Part shown: in pieces, positions 1 through 7,218 of the stretch | Layout of the letters: each line of letters begins with the position of its first letter | How positions within the stretch are numbered: position 1 is the stretch's first letter | NCBI GenBank assembly: GCA_040265175.1 | Contig: JBDQGY010000024.1 | Coordinates: 1-26,474, forward strand | Source: JAAZXR01 sp040265175 | GTDB taxonomy: Bacteria > Myxococcota_A > Polyangia > Nannocystales > Nannocystaceae | DNA: 26,474 nucleotides | Reading direction: 5' to 3' | Notes under the pieces: model-generated | Database searches by the model: none | Seen by the model: the letters and a program-made list of their open reading frames with translations, nothing else | What the model was told of the DNA's origin: nothing | Made by a program: the position numbers and the translations under genes

Positions 1-465
1 AGAACGTGGGAGGACCTCAACCGGAATCTGTTCGCGGCGATGTACTTGGAGAAGATCGCGATGTTTGTGGCCCTGAGTTTTGTGGTGCTCGTGTCTGCGT
101 TCGGCATTTTGACCAGCAACCTCATGAGTGTGTTGGAGCGCTATGAAGAGATCGCGATCATGAAGGCGATGGGCGCGTCGGATCGAAGTATCCAACTCAT
201 CTTTTGGGCCGAGGGCTTGTGTGTCGGCGTGCTGGGCGGGGCGTCCGGTATCGGGATCGGCTTACTTATCTGCTGGGCCCTGGCACGCTTCGGCCTGCCA
301 TTTGAGGCGATTTACTATATGCACGAGGTGCCCGTCGAAGTGCACTGGGACGAGGTCGGTCTCGTCGGTGTGAGCGTGCTGGTGGTGGTGTGGCTGTTCA
401 CGCTGTACCCGGCGAGGATCGCCGCTCGCATGCGCCCCGTGGACACCCTCCGGCTCGCAGATTAG
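1..465 (+). CDS. lolC/E: LolC/LolE-family lipoprotein-releasing permease, 3' part
   Basis: This is the C-terminal 154 residues of an FtsX/MacB-type permease; the reading frame is open from base 1, so the start lies outside the window. In the Lol system such permeases sit in the inner membrane and pass mature lipoproteins to LolA, powered by LolD. Visible features are a hydrophobic segment at about residues 21-42, then the family hallmark of a short helix with EEIAIMKAMGAS, then two more hydrophobic segments (about 63-88 and 118-138), and a basic tail ending RPVDTLRLAD. This order (TM, cytoplasmic coupling helix, TM, TM) is the FtsX domain layout. The lolD ATPase follows 105 bp downstream on the same strand, which supports a Lol role over a generic MacB exporter. 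LolC and LolE cannot be told apart from this fragment. Confidence 0.9.
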   Translation, partial: RTWEDLNRNLFAAMYLEKIAMFVALSFVVLVSAFGILTSNLMSVLERYEEIAIMKAMGASDRSIQLIFWAEGLCVGVLGGASGIGIGLLICWALARFGLPFEAIYYMHEVPVEVHWDEVGLVGVSVLVVVWLFTLYPARIAARMRPVDTLRLAD

Positions 466-523
466 GCGGGGTTGCGCCAATGCCGCCCCGCGCATTCCAT
501 GGGACCTCGGTGCTCCGGCGACG

Positions 524-552
524 TTGACAGCGGTTTAGGCGGGTTCTAGGGT
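524..552 (+). promoter_or_regulatory. Candidate sigma-70-type promoter of lolD
   Basis: A perfect TTGACA (524-529) is followed after 17 bp by TAGGGT (547-552), which keeps the three most conserved -10 positions (T1, A2, T6). Transcription would begin near 559-561, only about 10 nt before the lolD ATG. The -10 lies in the loop between the arms of an inverted repeat (GGGTTC at 541-546, GAACCC at 558-563). Confidence 0.5.
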
Positions 553-563
553 CCGCGGAACCC
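541..563 (+). repeat. Inverted repeat around the lolD -10 box
   Basis: GGGTTC (541-546) and GAACCC (558-563) are perfect 6-bp arms separated by 11 bp. The gap contains the proposed -10 element. It could be an operator or a hairpin just upstream of the lolD start; nothing in the sequence decides between these. Confidence 0.4.
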
Positions 564-570
564 CTTCTTC

Positions 571-1347
571 ATGACCGCCGACATCGAATCCAGCGCCGAC
601 AACCAGCCGGCCCACACAGACACACGTCCCATCCTCGTGGAGGTGGAGGGGGTGTGCAAGGAATTCGAGATCGGTCATCGCGTACTGCCCGTGCTGCAAG
701 ATGTAGATCTCACGATCCGCGCGGGAGAGATGGTCACGATCATCGGTGCATCCGGCGCGGGAAAATCCACGTTCCTTCATTGTCTGGGGACCTTGGACCT
801 CCCGACGCGAGGCGCCATCCGCTTCGAGGGCATGGACGTCACGGGGCTGTCGCCGGTGGACCTCGCGGCTTTCCGTAACCAGACCATCGGGTTCGTATTT
901 CAGTTCCATCATCTACTGCCCGACTTCAGCGCGCTTGAGAACGTCATGATGCCGGCCCTCATCGCGCGTCGACCTCGGCGAGAGGCCAAGGCGAGGGCGG
1001 AGGAGATGCTCGCGTCCGTGGGCATGGACCATCGCTTGGGACATCGTCCTGGCGAGCTGTCAGGTGGCGAGCAGCAGCGGGTCGCCATCGCGCGCGCGTT
1101 GGTGATGGAGCCGAAGATGTTGCTCGCGGACGAACCCACAGGGAACCTCGACACCAAGACCAGCCGAGAAGTTCATGACCTGCTGTTCCGTCTCAACGAG
1201 ACGAGCGGTCTCACGGTGCTCATTGTGACCCACAACATGGAACTCGCAGCCCAGATGCCTCGATGCGTGCGCATGGCGGATGGGCGCATTTCGTCGGCGG
1301 GAGAGGTCTCTTCCGCAGCGGCGACGGAGGCACGTGGCGAGGACTGA
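571..1347 (+). CDS. lolD: Lipoprotein-releasing system ATP-binding protein LolD
   Basis: The product is a 258-residue ABC ATPase that drives release of outer-membrane lipoproteins from the inner membrane. Walker A GASGAGKST is at residues 59-67, the Q-loop Gln at 111, the signature LSGGE at 163-167 followed by QQRVAIARAL, Walker B MLLADE at 183-188, the D-loop NLD just after it, and the switch His at 221. The motif EPTGNLDTKTS is typical of the LolD/MacB/FtsE group. It is slightly longer than usual (about 230) because of a polar N-terminal extension of about 20 residues and a C-terminal Ala/Ser tail. The ATG at 571 has no clear Shine-Dalgarno sequence; a candidate promoter ends about 10 nt upstream, so translation may be nearly leaderless. 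The permease lies upstream and bamA follows. Confidence 0.95.
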   Translation: MTADIESSADNQPAHTDTRPILVEVEGVCKEFEIGHRVLPVLQDVDLTIRAGEMVTIIGASGAGKSTFLHCLGTLDLPTRGAIRFEGMDVTGLSPVDLAAFRNQTIGFVFQFHHLLPDFSALENVMMPALIARRPRREAKARAEEMLASVGMDHRLGHRPGELSGGEQQRVAIARALVMEPKMLLADEPTGNLDTKTSREVHDLLFRLNETSGLTVLIVTHNMELAAQMPRCVRMADGRISSAGEVSSAAATEARGED

Positions 1348-1411
1348 GTCGGGACGCGTGCCGACACGGGGGCGCCAGGCTGTTCGCCGCCGCCCGCTGA
1401 ACCTCGCTCGC

Positions 1412-3991
1412 ATGAGGTTCACGGCCGCTATCTTGCTCATTGCGGCGCTTCTTGGGGCATCGGGAGATGCGCGCGGCACCGGGGTCAGCGGGCGCGTCCT
1501 GAAGGACTGGGGCGGACAACTCCCCGGGTTGGAGACAATGCTTGATCTCGCGGCGCTTCAAGAAGTCCCGGTTGAGGTCTACGGCCGCGACATCGTCGCG
1601 ATCTCGTTCAAGGGTAACCGTCGCGTCGAGTCCGAGGCGATGTTGCTCGAGATCGGCACCAAAATTGGAGGACAAGTGTCTGCGCGGACCCTCGCCTCCG
1701 ACCTGCGGCGCTTGTGGGCATTGGGCTACTTTGAAGATGTCTCTGTAGCGGCAGAGCTCGTCCCCGACGGTGTTCGATTGACCTTTGAGGTCTCGGAGCG
1801 TCCGAGCATCCGCAAAATCATCGTGGACGGGAACACGAGCGTAAAGCTCGATAAGATCAACGAGGTCCTCGATCTGGCGAAGAACGAGGTGCTCGAACTC
1901 GGCAAGGTGAAAGCCAACGTCGAGAAAGTGAAGCAGCTCTATACAGCGGAGGGTTTCTTTCTCGCCGAGGTGAGCTACGCGGTCCGGCCGGTGGAGACCG
2001 AGCCTGGCAAAGTCGACGTTGTGCTCTTGGTGGAGGAGGCCTCCGAGGTGGTCGTCCGCGGGATCACGTTCGTGGGCAACAAGACCTTCAAGGATCGAGA
2101 AATCAGCAAGGTGATGCTCACCCGCGTGGGCGGATATTTGAGTTTGGTGACGAAGAAGGCGGGGGGCGTCTACAATCGAGAGGCGCTCGCGCAGGATTTC
2201 GCGAACATCAAGGCGTTCTACGGGGACAGCGGCTACCTCGACGCGAAGCTCGGCGACCCGGAGTTGGCCCTGTCGGCGGATCGCCGTTTTGTTCACATTA
2301 CAATTCACGTTGACGAGGGCCCCACGTACACTCTCGGTGAGGTGGCGGCGCGAGAGCTCGTCGCGCGGGGCGAGGAGGAACTCCTCAGTGAGAAGGTGCT
2401 CGCCCGATCGATCAAACCGGTCACGCGCGTCGGCGACACAGTCTCGTGGAGCAAGCTGCAGGGCGTACGTCAGGAGATTGAGCGTCGGTATAAAGACGTC
2501 GGGTACGCCTATGTGAACGTGGTCCCCAACACGCGCCAGGATCGAGACAACCTCAAGCTCTACGTCACCTTCGAGGTTCAGAAGGGACCGCTGGTGTACG
2601 TGGAGCGCATCGACATCCTCGGCAATGACAAAACCTCAGACAAGGTGATTCGACGCGAGGTCCTGCTGCGGGAGGGGGCGCTGTATTCTGAGTCGGGCAA
2701 GGAGGCCTCGGAGCTGAACGTGATGCGGCTCGGTTACTTCTCTGACGTAATCGTCTCTACGGCTCGCGGGTCGTCCGACGATCGCATTGTCATTAACGTC
2801 GAGGTGACTGAGCGGCTCACGGGAACCTTTCAGATCGGGGCAGGGTTCTCCACCATCGAGAGCTTCGTCCTGCAGGCGCAGATCCAATACGACAACTTCC
2901 TCGGCCGTGGGGCGACGGTGCAGCTGGTGGCGCAGCTATCGAGCCTGCGCCGGTGGTTCACGTTCCGCTACTACACGAGGTACTTCCTCGACTCGAAGTG
3001 GCAGTTTGATCTCAACCTCTTCAACACGTCGAATGTGTTCCCAAGCTTCTCCCGCCAGAGCACCGGGTTCTCCGTGCAGTGGGGCTATCCGATCCCACGC
3101 GTCCCTCGGCTCGTTTTGTGGGCGGGGTACAATTTCGAATACGTGCAGGCCGGACCCGGCGGATTTGCGGGGACGGGCGGCATCTTCTCTCCTGGTGCGT
3201 TGGTCTCGATCCCCGAGCAGGCGCTCATTTCGAACCTGTTCGCCAACGGGATTACATCGGCGGCGACGTTCCGAATTGTCTACGACACACGCGACAATTT
3301 CTTGTTCCCGACGCGGGGGATGTTCCATCAACTCCGGGCGCAGATCGCCCCAGCGTGGTTGGGATCCCAAAATCGCTATAATCGCTACGACCTTGATTCT
3401 CGATTCTACGTGCCGGTCATCAAAACCGACCGTAACTTCCGAGCGTGGGTGGTGTTCAAGACGCGGCTTCAGGTGGGATTCATCCACGGCACCCGAACCC
3501 GCGGCGTCCCGATTTACGAGCGTTACTTCCCGGGCGGGATGTACGGCTCGGGGTCCATTCGGGGCTTTCGACTGCGCACCCTCGGACCGAAAATTACCGT
3601 GCTCTCGTCGCCGGACCCGACGGCGCCCCAGCTCGCCTACGAGGTCGGCGGAAACCTGTTGACCGCCTTGACCGGAGAGGTCGAGATCATGCTCGTGCCT
3701 CCGGCAAATATTAAAGCAGTCGTGTTCTTTGACGCGGGGAACGCCTTCAACACGGAGGGGCAGTACTGCAGCGACCCCGATCCAGAGAATCGACCCAAGG
3801 CCGATCCCTGCGTGTCGTTCCGGTTCAAGGACCTTCGGACGGCGCTCGGCTTTGGCTTCCGTTGGCAGTCACCGATTGGCCCGCTTCGATTCGAGTGGGG
3901 ATTCCCCCTCGATCGCCAGAAACCGACGCTGCTGAACCCGCGGGGAGACGACCCCGTCGTGTTTGAGTTCAACGTCGGCACCGGATTCTAG
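1412..3991 (+). CDS. bamA: Outer membrane protein assembly factor BamA
   Basis: The product is the central subunit of the BAM complex, which folds beta-barrel proteins into the outer membrane. The frame is open from 1280, but I place the start at ATG 1412 because it gives a proper signal peptide (about residues 1-20, hydrophobic AAILLIAALLG); the upstream extension is Arg-rich and overlaps lolD. The 859-residue product has five POTRA repeats (about 60-131, 132-210, 212-304, 305-393 and 394-468), with repeated openings such as ISFKGNRRV, IIVDGNTSV, ITFVGNKTF and IDILGND. A 16-strand barrel domain runs from about 470 to the end. The barrel holds the loop-6 motif as IRGF (716-719) inside GSIRGFRLRTLGP. 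The final residue is Phe, as is usual for outer-membrane barrels. Length is slightly above E. coli BamA (810). Confidence 0.96.
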   Translation: MRFTAAILLIAALLGASGDARGTGVSGRVLKDWGGQLPGLETMLDLAALQEVPVEVYGRDIVAISFKGNRRVESEAMLLEIGTKIGGQVSARTLASDLRRLWALGYFEDVSVAAELVPDGVRLTFEVSERPSIRKIIVDGNTSVKLDKINEVLDLAKNEVLELGKVKANVEKVKQLYTAEGFFLAEVSYAVRPVETEPGKVDVVLLVEEASEVVVRGITFVGNKTFKDREISKVMLTRVGGYLSLVTKKAGGVYNREALAQDFANIKAFYGDSGYLDAKLGDPELALSADRRFVHITIHVDEGPTYTLGEVAARELVARGEEELLSEKVLARSIKPVTRVGDTVSWSKLQGVRQEIERRYKDVGYAYVNVVPNTRQDRDNLKLYVTFEVQKGPLVYVERIDILGNDKTSDKVIRREVLLREGALYSESGKEASELNVMRLGYFSDVIVSTARGSSDDRIVINVEVTERLTGTFQIGAGFSTIESFVLQAQIQYDNFLGRGATVQLVAQLSSLRRWFTFRYYTRYFLDSKWQFDLNLFNTSNVFPSFSRQSTGFSVQWGYPIPRVPRLVLWAGYNFEYVQAGPGGFAGTGGIFSPGALVSIPEQALISNLFANGITSAATFRIVYDTRDNFLFPTRGMFHQLRAQIAPAWLGSQNRYNRYDLDSRFYVPVIKTDRNFRAWVVFKTRLQVGFIHGTRTRGVPIYERYFPGGMYGSGSIRGFRLRTLGPKITVLSSPDPTAPQLAYEVGGNLLTALTGEVEIMLVPPANIKAVVFFDAGNAFNTEGQYCSDPDPENRPKADPCVSFRFKDLRTALGFGFRWQSPIGPLRFEWGFPLDRQKPTLLNPRGDDPVVFEFNVGTGF

Positions 3992-4100
3992 GTCCGCGGG
4001 AGCGAAGGAGGCGGCGGCTCCGCGCGGTCACCGGGCGCGACCAGGAGCTTGGCCCTGGCGCTGAGCGCGCAATCCTGGGGTGAGATTTGCGGCTGGGTGG

Positions 4101-4150
4101 GGGCGCTAGGGTCGTGGGAGCGCCCGCCAACCTCGATATATTTTGAGGTT
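4101..4150 (+). promoter_or_regulatory. Two adjacent inverted repeats between bamA and skp
   Basis: GGGCGCT (4101-4107) pairs with AGCGCCC (4119-4125), a perfect 7-bp stem. Just after it AACCTC (4129-4134) pairs with GAGGTT (4145-4150) around the AT-rich loop GATATATTTT, followed by TTGCG. The second could be a weak terminator of the bamA transcript, and the AT-rich island (TATATT at 4137-4142) could be a -10 box for skp; I see no good -35. The whole 3992-4241 gap shows no coding signal. Confidence 0.35.
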
Positions 4151-4241
4151 TTGCGATGAATGCGGGGCGCGAACGGGGCGTCGGTTGCGAGTCATCGAAG
4201 GTTGCCCGTCGGGCATCTCAACGGATAAGGTGCGCCACTCC

Positions 4242-4775
4242 ATGCGAACGACCGCAAAAACGACAGGCCTGTTGCTCTCCGCATTTCTCCTCAGCGCCGT
4301 CAGCAATGACGTGAGTGCCGATATCGAGCGTCTCGAGAAGGTGGCGCTCGTGGACGTCCAGCGCTGCATTATGGAGACCCGTGAGGGACGCGACGCGCGC
4401 GACAACCTTGAGAAATCTTTCAGCCGCAACAACGCCAAGCTTGAGCAGCGCGCCAAGAAACACCAGAGCAAGATCGAGGATCTTCGCAACAAAGCGTCCA
4501 TCTTGTCGCAAGCGGACTTGATGAAGCGCCAAGAAGCGCTGATGCGAAGCGAGGCAGAGCTGCAAGAACTCTACGAGCGCTACGCACAAGACCTCAGCCA
4601 AAAAGAGGCCATGCTGACCGAAAAAATCTACTCAAAAACTTCCAGGGTCGCTGAGCAGATCGCGAAGAGCGAGGACATTCAGATGGTCCTGGTCCGCTCC
4701 GACTCGACCGTCCTCTACGCCAACCCCAAAATCGACATCACCAACCGCGTCATCGTCGCCTACGACAAGAAATAG
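4242..4775 (+). CDS. skp: Skp/OmpH-family periplasmic chaperone, first copy
   Basis: The product is a 177-residue OmpH/Skp-type protein, a periplasmic holdase that carries unfolded outer-membrane proteins to BamA, whose gene lies upstream. A signal peptide covers residues 1-26, with cleavage predicted after VSA. The mature start IERLEKVALVDVQRCIMET matches the family opening (KIAVVDxQRV). A long charged helix with heptad-like Lys, Glu and Leu spacing runs from about 45 to 140, and a short strand segment near the end (VLVRSDSTVLYANPKIDITN) matches the family's C-terminal beta element. The frame is open from 4143, but ATG 4242 is preferred because it begins the signal peptide and has GGATAAGG about 12 nt upstream. 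A second copy follows immediately. Confidence 0.88.
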   Translation: MRTTAKTTGLLLSAFLLSAVSNDVSADIERLEKVALVDVQRCIMETREGRDARDNLEKSFSRNNAKLEQRAKKHQSKIEDLRNKASILSQADLMKRQEALMRSEAELQELYERYAQDLSQKEAMLTEKIYSKTSRVAEQIAKSEDIQMVLVRSDSTVLYANPKIDITNRVIVAYDKK

Positions 4776-4780
4776 TGAAC

Positions 4781-5338
4781 ATGAAGATTTCTAAACGACT
4801 CCAAGGGTCTATCGCAACGCTCGCAACCTCGCTGCTGTTGGGCGCGGGGATCGCCGCCGTCGCGCCGATGGAACAGGCTGCCGCAGAGGTCCCATCCATT
4901 CGTAAAATTGCTGTGGTTGACATGCAGCGTGTGCTCAATGAGACCAAGCAAGGCAAGTCTGCGCGGAGCCGGCTCGAATCCAGCACCAAAAAGAAGCAAA
5001 AGAAGCTCGACGCCAAGCGCACCAAACTCGAGAGCGATTCAGCCGCGGCGCAGTCGCTCAGCGGCCAAGCTTTGGCGGGCGCTCAAGAGAAGCTGCAGCG
5101 TGACTATATGGAGCTTCAAAATATGTACATGACGCTGCAGCAGGAGCTCGCGGGGCAAGAGGCCAAGCTCCTCGAGAAAATGCTCGGTAACAGCAAGGGC
5201 ATCGCGAAAGAACTCGCGGGCAAGCACGGGGTGGACTTGGTCCTCATTCGCGATCCTGCCACGGTGCTGTATACGAAGGCGTCGCTGGATCTCACGGGTG
5301 ACGTCATCCGTATGTACGACTCCAAATATCCTAAGTGA
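4781..5338 (+). CDS. skp: Skp/OmpH-family periplasmic chaperone, second copy
   Basis: A paralogue of the preceding gene, 185 residues. The signal peptide (residues 1-35, hydrophobic IATLATSLLLGAGIAAVA, cleavage after AAA) is followed by IRKIAVVDMQRVLNETKQG, the OmpH family opening and a better match than in the first copy. The coiled-coil arm spans about 55-140 and is rich in Lys, Gln and Leu. The C-terminal part (GVDLVLIRDPATVLYTKASLD) parallels that of copy one. The first gene's stop overlaps a possible GTG start at 4775; ATG 4781, two codons later, is taken here, and either would give the same mature protein. The two copies differ clearly in sequence, so the duplication is old. They may form mixed or separate trimers; this is inference. 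Confidence 0.87.
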   Translation: MKISKRLQGSIATLATSLLLGAGIAAVAPMEQAAAEVPSIRKIAVVDMQRVLNETKQGKSARSRLESSTKKKQKKLDAKRTKLESDSAAAQSLSGQALAGAQEKLQRDYMELQNMYMTLQQELAGQEAKLLEKMLGNSKGIAKELAGKHGVDLVLIRDPATVLYTKASLDLTGDVIRMYDSKYPK

Positions 5339-5390
5339 GCCGGAGGCGGTCTCGTGGCGTCACGGAGGCCGTAGGCGTCAAGCGGGGCGT

Positions 5391-5420
5391 GGGTGGGTGT
5401 GAGCCGGGACGGGCCCACCC
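5391..5420 (+). promoter_or_regulatory. Inverted repeat upstream of fabZ
   Basis: GGGTGGG (5391-5397) and CCCACCC (5414-5420) form a perfect 7-bp stem with a 16-nt loop. It has no T-run and so is not a standard terminator on the plus strand. A -10-like TATGCT follows at 5430-5435, which would place the transcript start at about the fabZ ATG (5444). No good -35 is visible. Confidence 0.25.
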
Positions 5421-5443
5421 AAAATCGTCTATGCTGACGGCGC

Positions 5444-5890
5444 ATGCTCGACGCTATCCAAGTCCAGGACATCCTCCCGCACCGCTATCCATTCTTGTTC
5501 ATCGACAGGGTCGTGGAGGTAGGGGAGACCACCATCGTGGCGCAGAAAATGGTCTCGAACAGTGATCCCATCTTGCAAGGTCACTTCCCCGGGAACCCAA
5601 TTCTTCCCGGTGTCGTTCAAGTTGAAGCCATGGCGCAGGCAGCCGTGATCCTCGCTCATCAGCTCGGGCACTTCGATCCGAAGACCCAGGTCTGTTACTT
5701 CATGGGGATTCAAGAGACGAAGTTTCGGGCACCTGTGCGTCCCGGCGAGGTCATTGACATCTCTGTAGAGGCGCTACGCGTCGGGCGTATCGGGAAGTTT
5801 GTAGGGGTCGTGCGTGCGGGAGACGAGGTGAAGAGCAGCGCCAAGTTCACGGCGATCATTGAAGCGCTGCCTTCGCCGGGGGCGGGGTGA
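5444..5890 (+). CDS. fabZ: 3-hydroxyacyl-[acyl-carrier-protein] dehydratase FabZ
   Basis: FabZ dehydrates beta-hydroxyacyl-ACP to trans-2-enoyl-ACP in fatty-acid elongation. The 148-residue product is the usual length. The N-terminal LPHRYPFLFIDRV is the family hallmark. The catalytic hot-dog helix motif GHFPGNPILPGVVQVEAMAQ contains His47 and, 14 residues later, Glu61, the expected catalytic pair. FRAPVRPGEVIDI and a basic stretch ending AKFTAIIEAL complete the fold. There is no Shine-Dalgarno sequence before the ATG. In many Proteobacteria fabZ sits between lpxD and lpxA; here it sits between a skp paralogue and a lipoprotein. Confidence 0.97.
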   Translation: MLDAIQVQDILPHRYPFLFIDRVVEVGETTIVAQKMVSNSDPILQGHFPGNPILPGVVQVEAMAQAAVILAHQLGHFDPKTQVCYFMGIQETKFRAPVRPGEVIDISVEALRVGRIGKFVGVVRAGDEVKSSAKFTAIIEALPSPGAG

Positions 5891-6528
5891 CCGTAGGAGA
5901 ACGAGCCTCGCTCTTCTCGTTATCGTTGCTCTGCGTGGGGCTGTTCGTCACTGCGTGCGCCCCTGACCAGCGGCTCACGCGGGCGGCGAACGCACTCGAT
6001 AAAGCTCTGCAGCGCGAGGCTACAGAGCGGGTAGCGACACGCGTGCATCCGCATCTCGTATCCGCGCACAGCGCCGACAGCGTTCAACTTCCACAGGGCC
6101 GTGGGCTCGGCGCGGTGACGGCTGCCAGGGTGACAACAATGGTGGAGGTCGCACCTGGGGTGGTTCTTCCCGCGGTGTGGACGAAGGACGGGTGGAAGCT
6201 CGATGTCGATGTGTCGGACTTGTTCCCGGCGGCCACGCCACGGCAGGCGCTCCGAAGTTTTTTGCGTGCGGTCGAGTTGGAGGAGTGGGAGATCGTCGCA
6301 GGGTTCGCGCCGCGCCGATTCCGTGAGGACCTTACGCCGGAGGCGCTTCGGCAGGCGTGGACCGATGGGCCGGAATCGGCGACGCTTTGGGAGGCGAGAG
6401 ATCTTTTAGAGGAAGGGCTTGAGGGCCCATTATTCATGGATGCGCACTCGGCGACGCTTGTTCTCGCCGGGGACCGCGCCGTGCACTTGGAGCGCGAGGG
6501 GGCGCGCTGGCTGCTCGTCGATTTTTAG
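5887..6528 (+). CDS. Putative lipoprotein of unknown function, coupled to fabZ
   Basis: The GTG start overlaps the fabZ stop (GTGA, 4 bp), so the two genes are probably translated together. The 213-residue product begins with a short hydrophobic signal (residues 9-21, LFSLSLLCVGLFV) ending in the lipobox VTAC, with the lipid-modified Cys at 24. The mature part has no Cys. It has a region that may be beta-rich (VTTMVEVAPGVVLPAVWTKDG), then a helical segment around ATPRQALRSFLRAVELEEWE and a last strand pair ending ARWLLVDF. Residues 120-190 resemble the helix-plus-sheet layout of small NTF2-like domains, but I do not recognise a family. It is probably anchored to the inner or outer membrane. 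Confidence 0.75.
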   Translation: MTVGERASLFSLSLLCVGLFVTACAPDQRLTRAANALDKALQREATERVATRVHPHLVSAHSADSVQLPQGRGLGAVTAARVTTMVEVAPGVVLPAVWTKDGWKLDVDVSDLFPAATPRQALRSFLRAVELEEWEIVAGFAPRRFREDLTPEALRQAWTDGPESATLWEARDLLEEGLEGPLFMDAHSATLVLAGDRAVHLEREGARWLLVDF

Positions 6529-6889
6529 TCGGTGGTGGCGACCTGCGCATGTCCTTGGCGCTCAAAAGTCCCGTAGGTTGCCGCAAACGTGCAGTTTGAG
6601 GCACGTATCTGCCACCTCAACCTACATGGGCCAAAAAACCGCTTCAGTGAACGCTTGCGCCGGCCGAACCAATGATTAGCTTTGAAAGAGTAGGGAGTCG
6701 AAACTCCCACGCCCCGCCGGTGAGAAAACGTCCAAAACTCGACGGCAACGATTCAAAAGGACAGAATTGATCCACGACACGAACGCTCACTCAATTTTTT
6801 TCCGCCGGTCCCTTGCACGAGCGTTCAGCGATACGCACAGAGGTTTTAGACAGTACGTCACTCACCCACTTCCAAGAACGGAGCCCCCA
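6529..6889 (+). other. 361-bp intergenic segment with nested inverted repeats
   Basis: No convincing gene is seen here. GTAGGTTG (6573-6580) pairs with CAACCTAC (6618-6625), enclosing 37 nt in which ACGTGC (6587-6592) pairs with GCACGT (6601-6606). Alternative pairings use the same bases (GGCA 6600-6603 with TGCC 6610-6613; GAGG 6598-6601 with CCTC 6615-6618), so the fold could switch. Farther on, GGGAGT (6693-6698) and ACTCCC (6703-6708) form a hairpin with loop CGAA. AATTGA (6765-6770) and TCAATT (6791-6796) flank a 20-nt loop before a run of T to 6801, resembling a weak terminator. The segment could be a small RNA gene or the leader of the ORF at 6890. No known RNA family was recognised. 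Confidence 0.4.
6573..6801 (+). ncRNA. Candidate structured RNA (unassigned)
   Basis: The span runs from the first arm of the 8-bp stem GTAGGTTG/CAACCTAC to the T-run after TCAATT. It contains three separate stem candidates and lies between a lipoprotein gene and a small ORF on the same strand. No promoter with good -35 and -10 boxes could be identified, and the terminal stem is A/T only, so this is a proposal based on inverted repeats alone. Confidence 0.25.
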
Positions 6890-7069
6890 ATGCCAGCCGC
6901 CTGGACAAGACGCAGAAAGCGAAACCGACCCACTCACACGCACGAGCCTGCACGACTCGACTTGAGGCTCCCGGTTCGAGACCCCGAGTGCGACGCACCC
7001 AAGGTCAAGACCGAGCACGAGAAGCAACCCTCCCAGCGAGGGATCGCGGTCATCGACTTCTATCTGTAA
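6890..7069 (+). CDS. Small basic protein of unknown function (59 residues)
   Basis: A 59-codon ORF starts at ATG 6890 with GGAG six bases upstream, one of the better ribosome-binding sites in the window, and is followed 41 bp after its stop by a strong intrinsic terminator. The frame extends up to 6767 but that extension has no such site. The product has a strongly basic N-terminal third (WTRRRKRNR near the start), a central charged stretch with a single Cys, and a hydrophobic end (GIAVIDFYL). It has no signal peptide or membrane segment. I do not recognise a family. The RNA and protein roles of this segment cannot be separated by eye. Confidence 0.5.
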   Translation: MPAAWTRRRKRNRPTHTHEPARLDLRLPVRDPECDAPKVKTEHEKQPSQRGIAVIDFYL

Positions 7070-7110
7070 CGCGCGCCCTACGCGCGGCGGCCGGCAACTC
7101 CGTCGGCGAA

Positions 7111-7136
7111 AGGCTCCCCTGCCGGGGAGTCTTTTT
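7111..7136 (+). terminator. Intrinsic terminator upstream of folP
   Basis: AGGCTCCCC (7111-7119) pairs with GGGGAGTCT (7124-7132) around the loop TGCC, nine pairs with one G-T wobble, and the T-run extends to 7136 (TCTTTTTG). This is the clearest plus-strand terminator in the window; it ends the transcript carrying the 59-residue ORF and separates it from folP. Confidence 0.85.
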
Positions 7137-7218
7137 GCGTTTTCTTGGGGCGACCGGCGCATGTGGAGCGGTAGACCCCGGCTCGACGACGGCCCAAAGC
7201 GCCGCGTATGTTTCGGGG

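Noticed and set aside
1280..1411. N-terminal extension of bamA
   Set aside because: It overlaps lolD, is Arg-rich and would hide the signal peptide that begins at 1412.
1220..2308. Long minus-strand frame of 362 codons
   Set aside because: It lies opposite lolD and bamA, which have clear motifs; high GC gives long antisense frames.
6690..6720. Stem GGGAGTCGAAACTCCC as a tRNA or tmRNA T-arm
   Set aside because: The loop is a base short for a T-loop and no matching acceptor or anticodon arms are found nearby.
6791..7162. Minus-strand frame of 123 codons over the small ORF
   Set aside because: The plus-strand ORF has a good RBS and a correctly oriented terminator, and the minus frame has neither.
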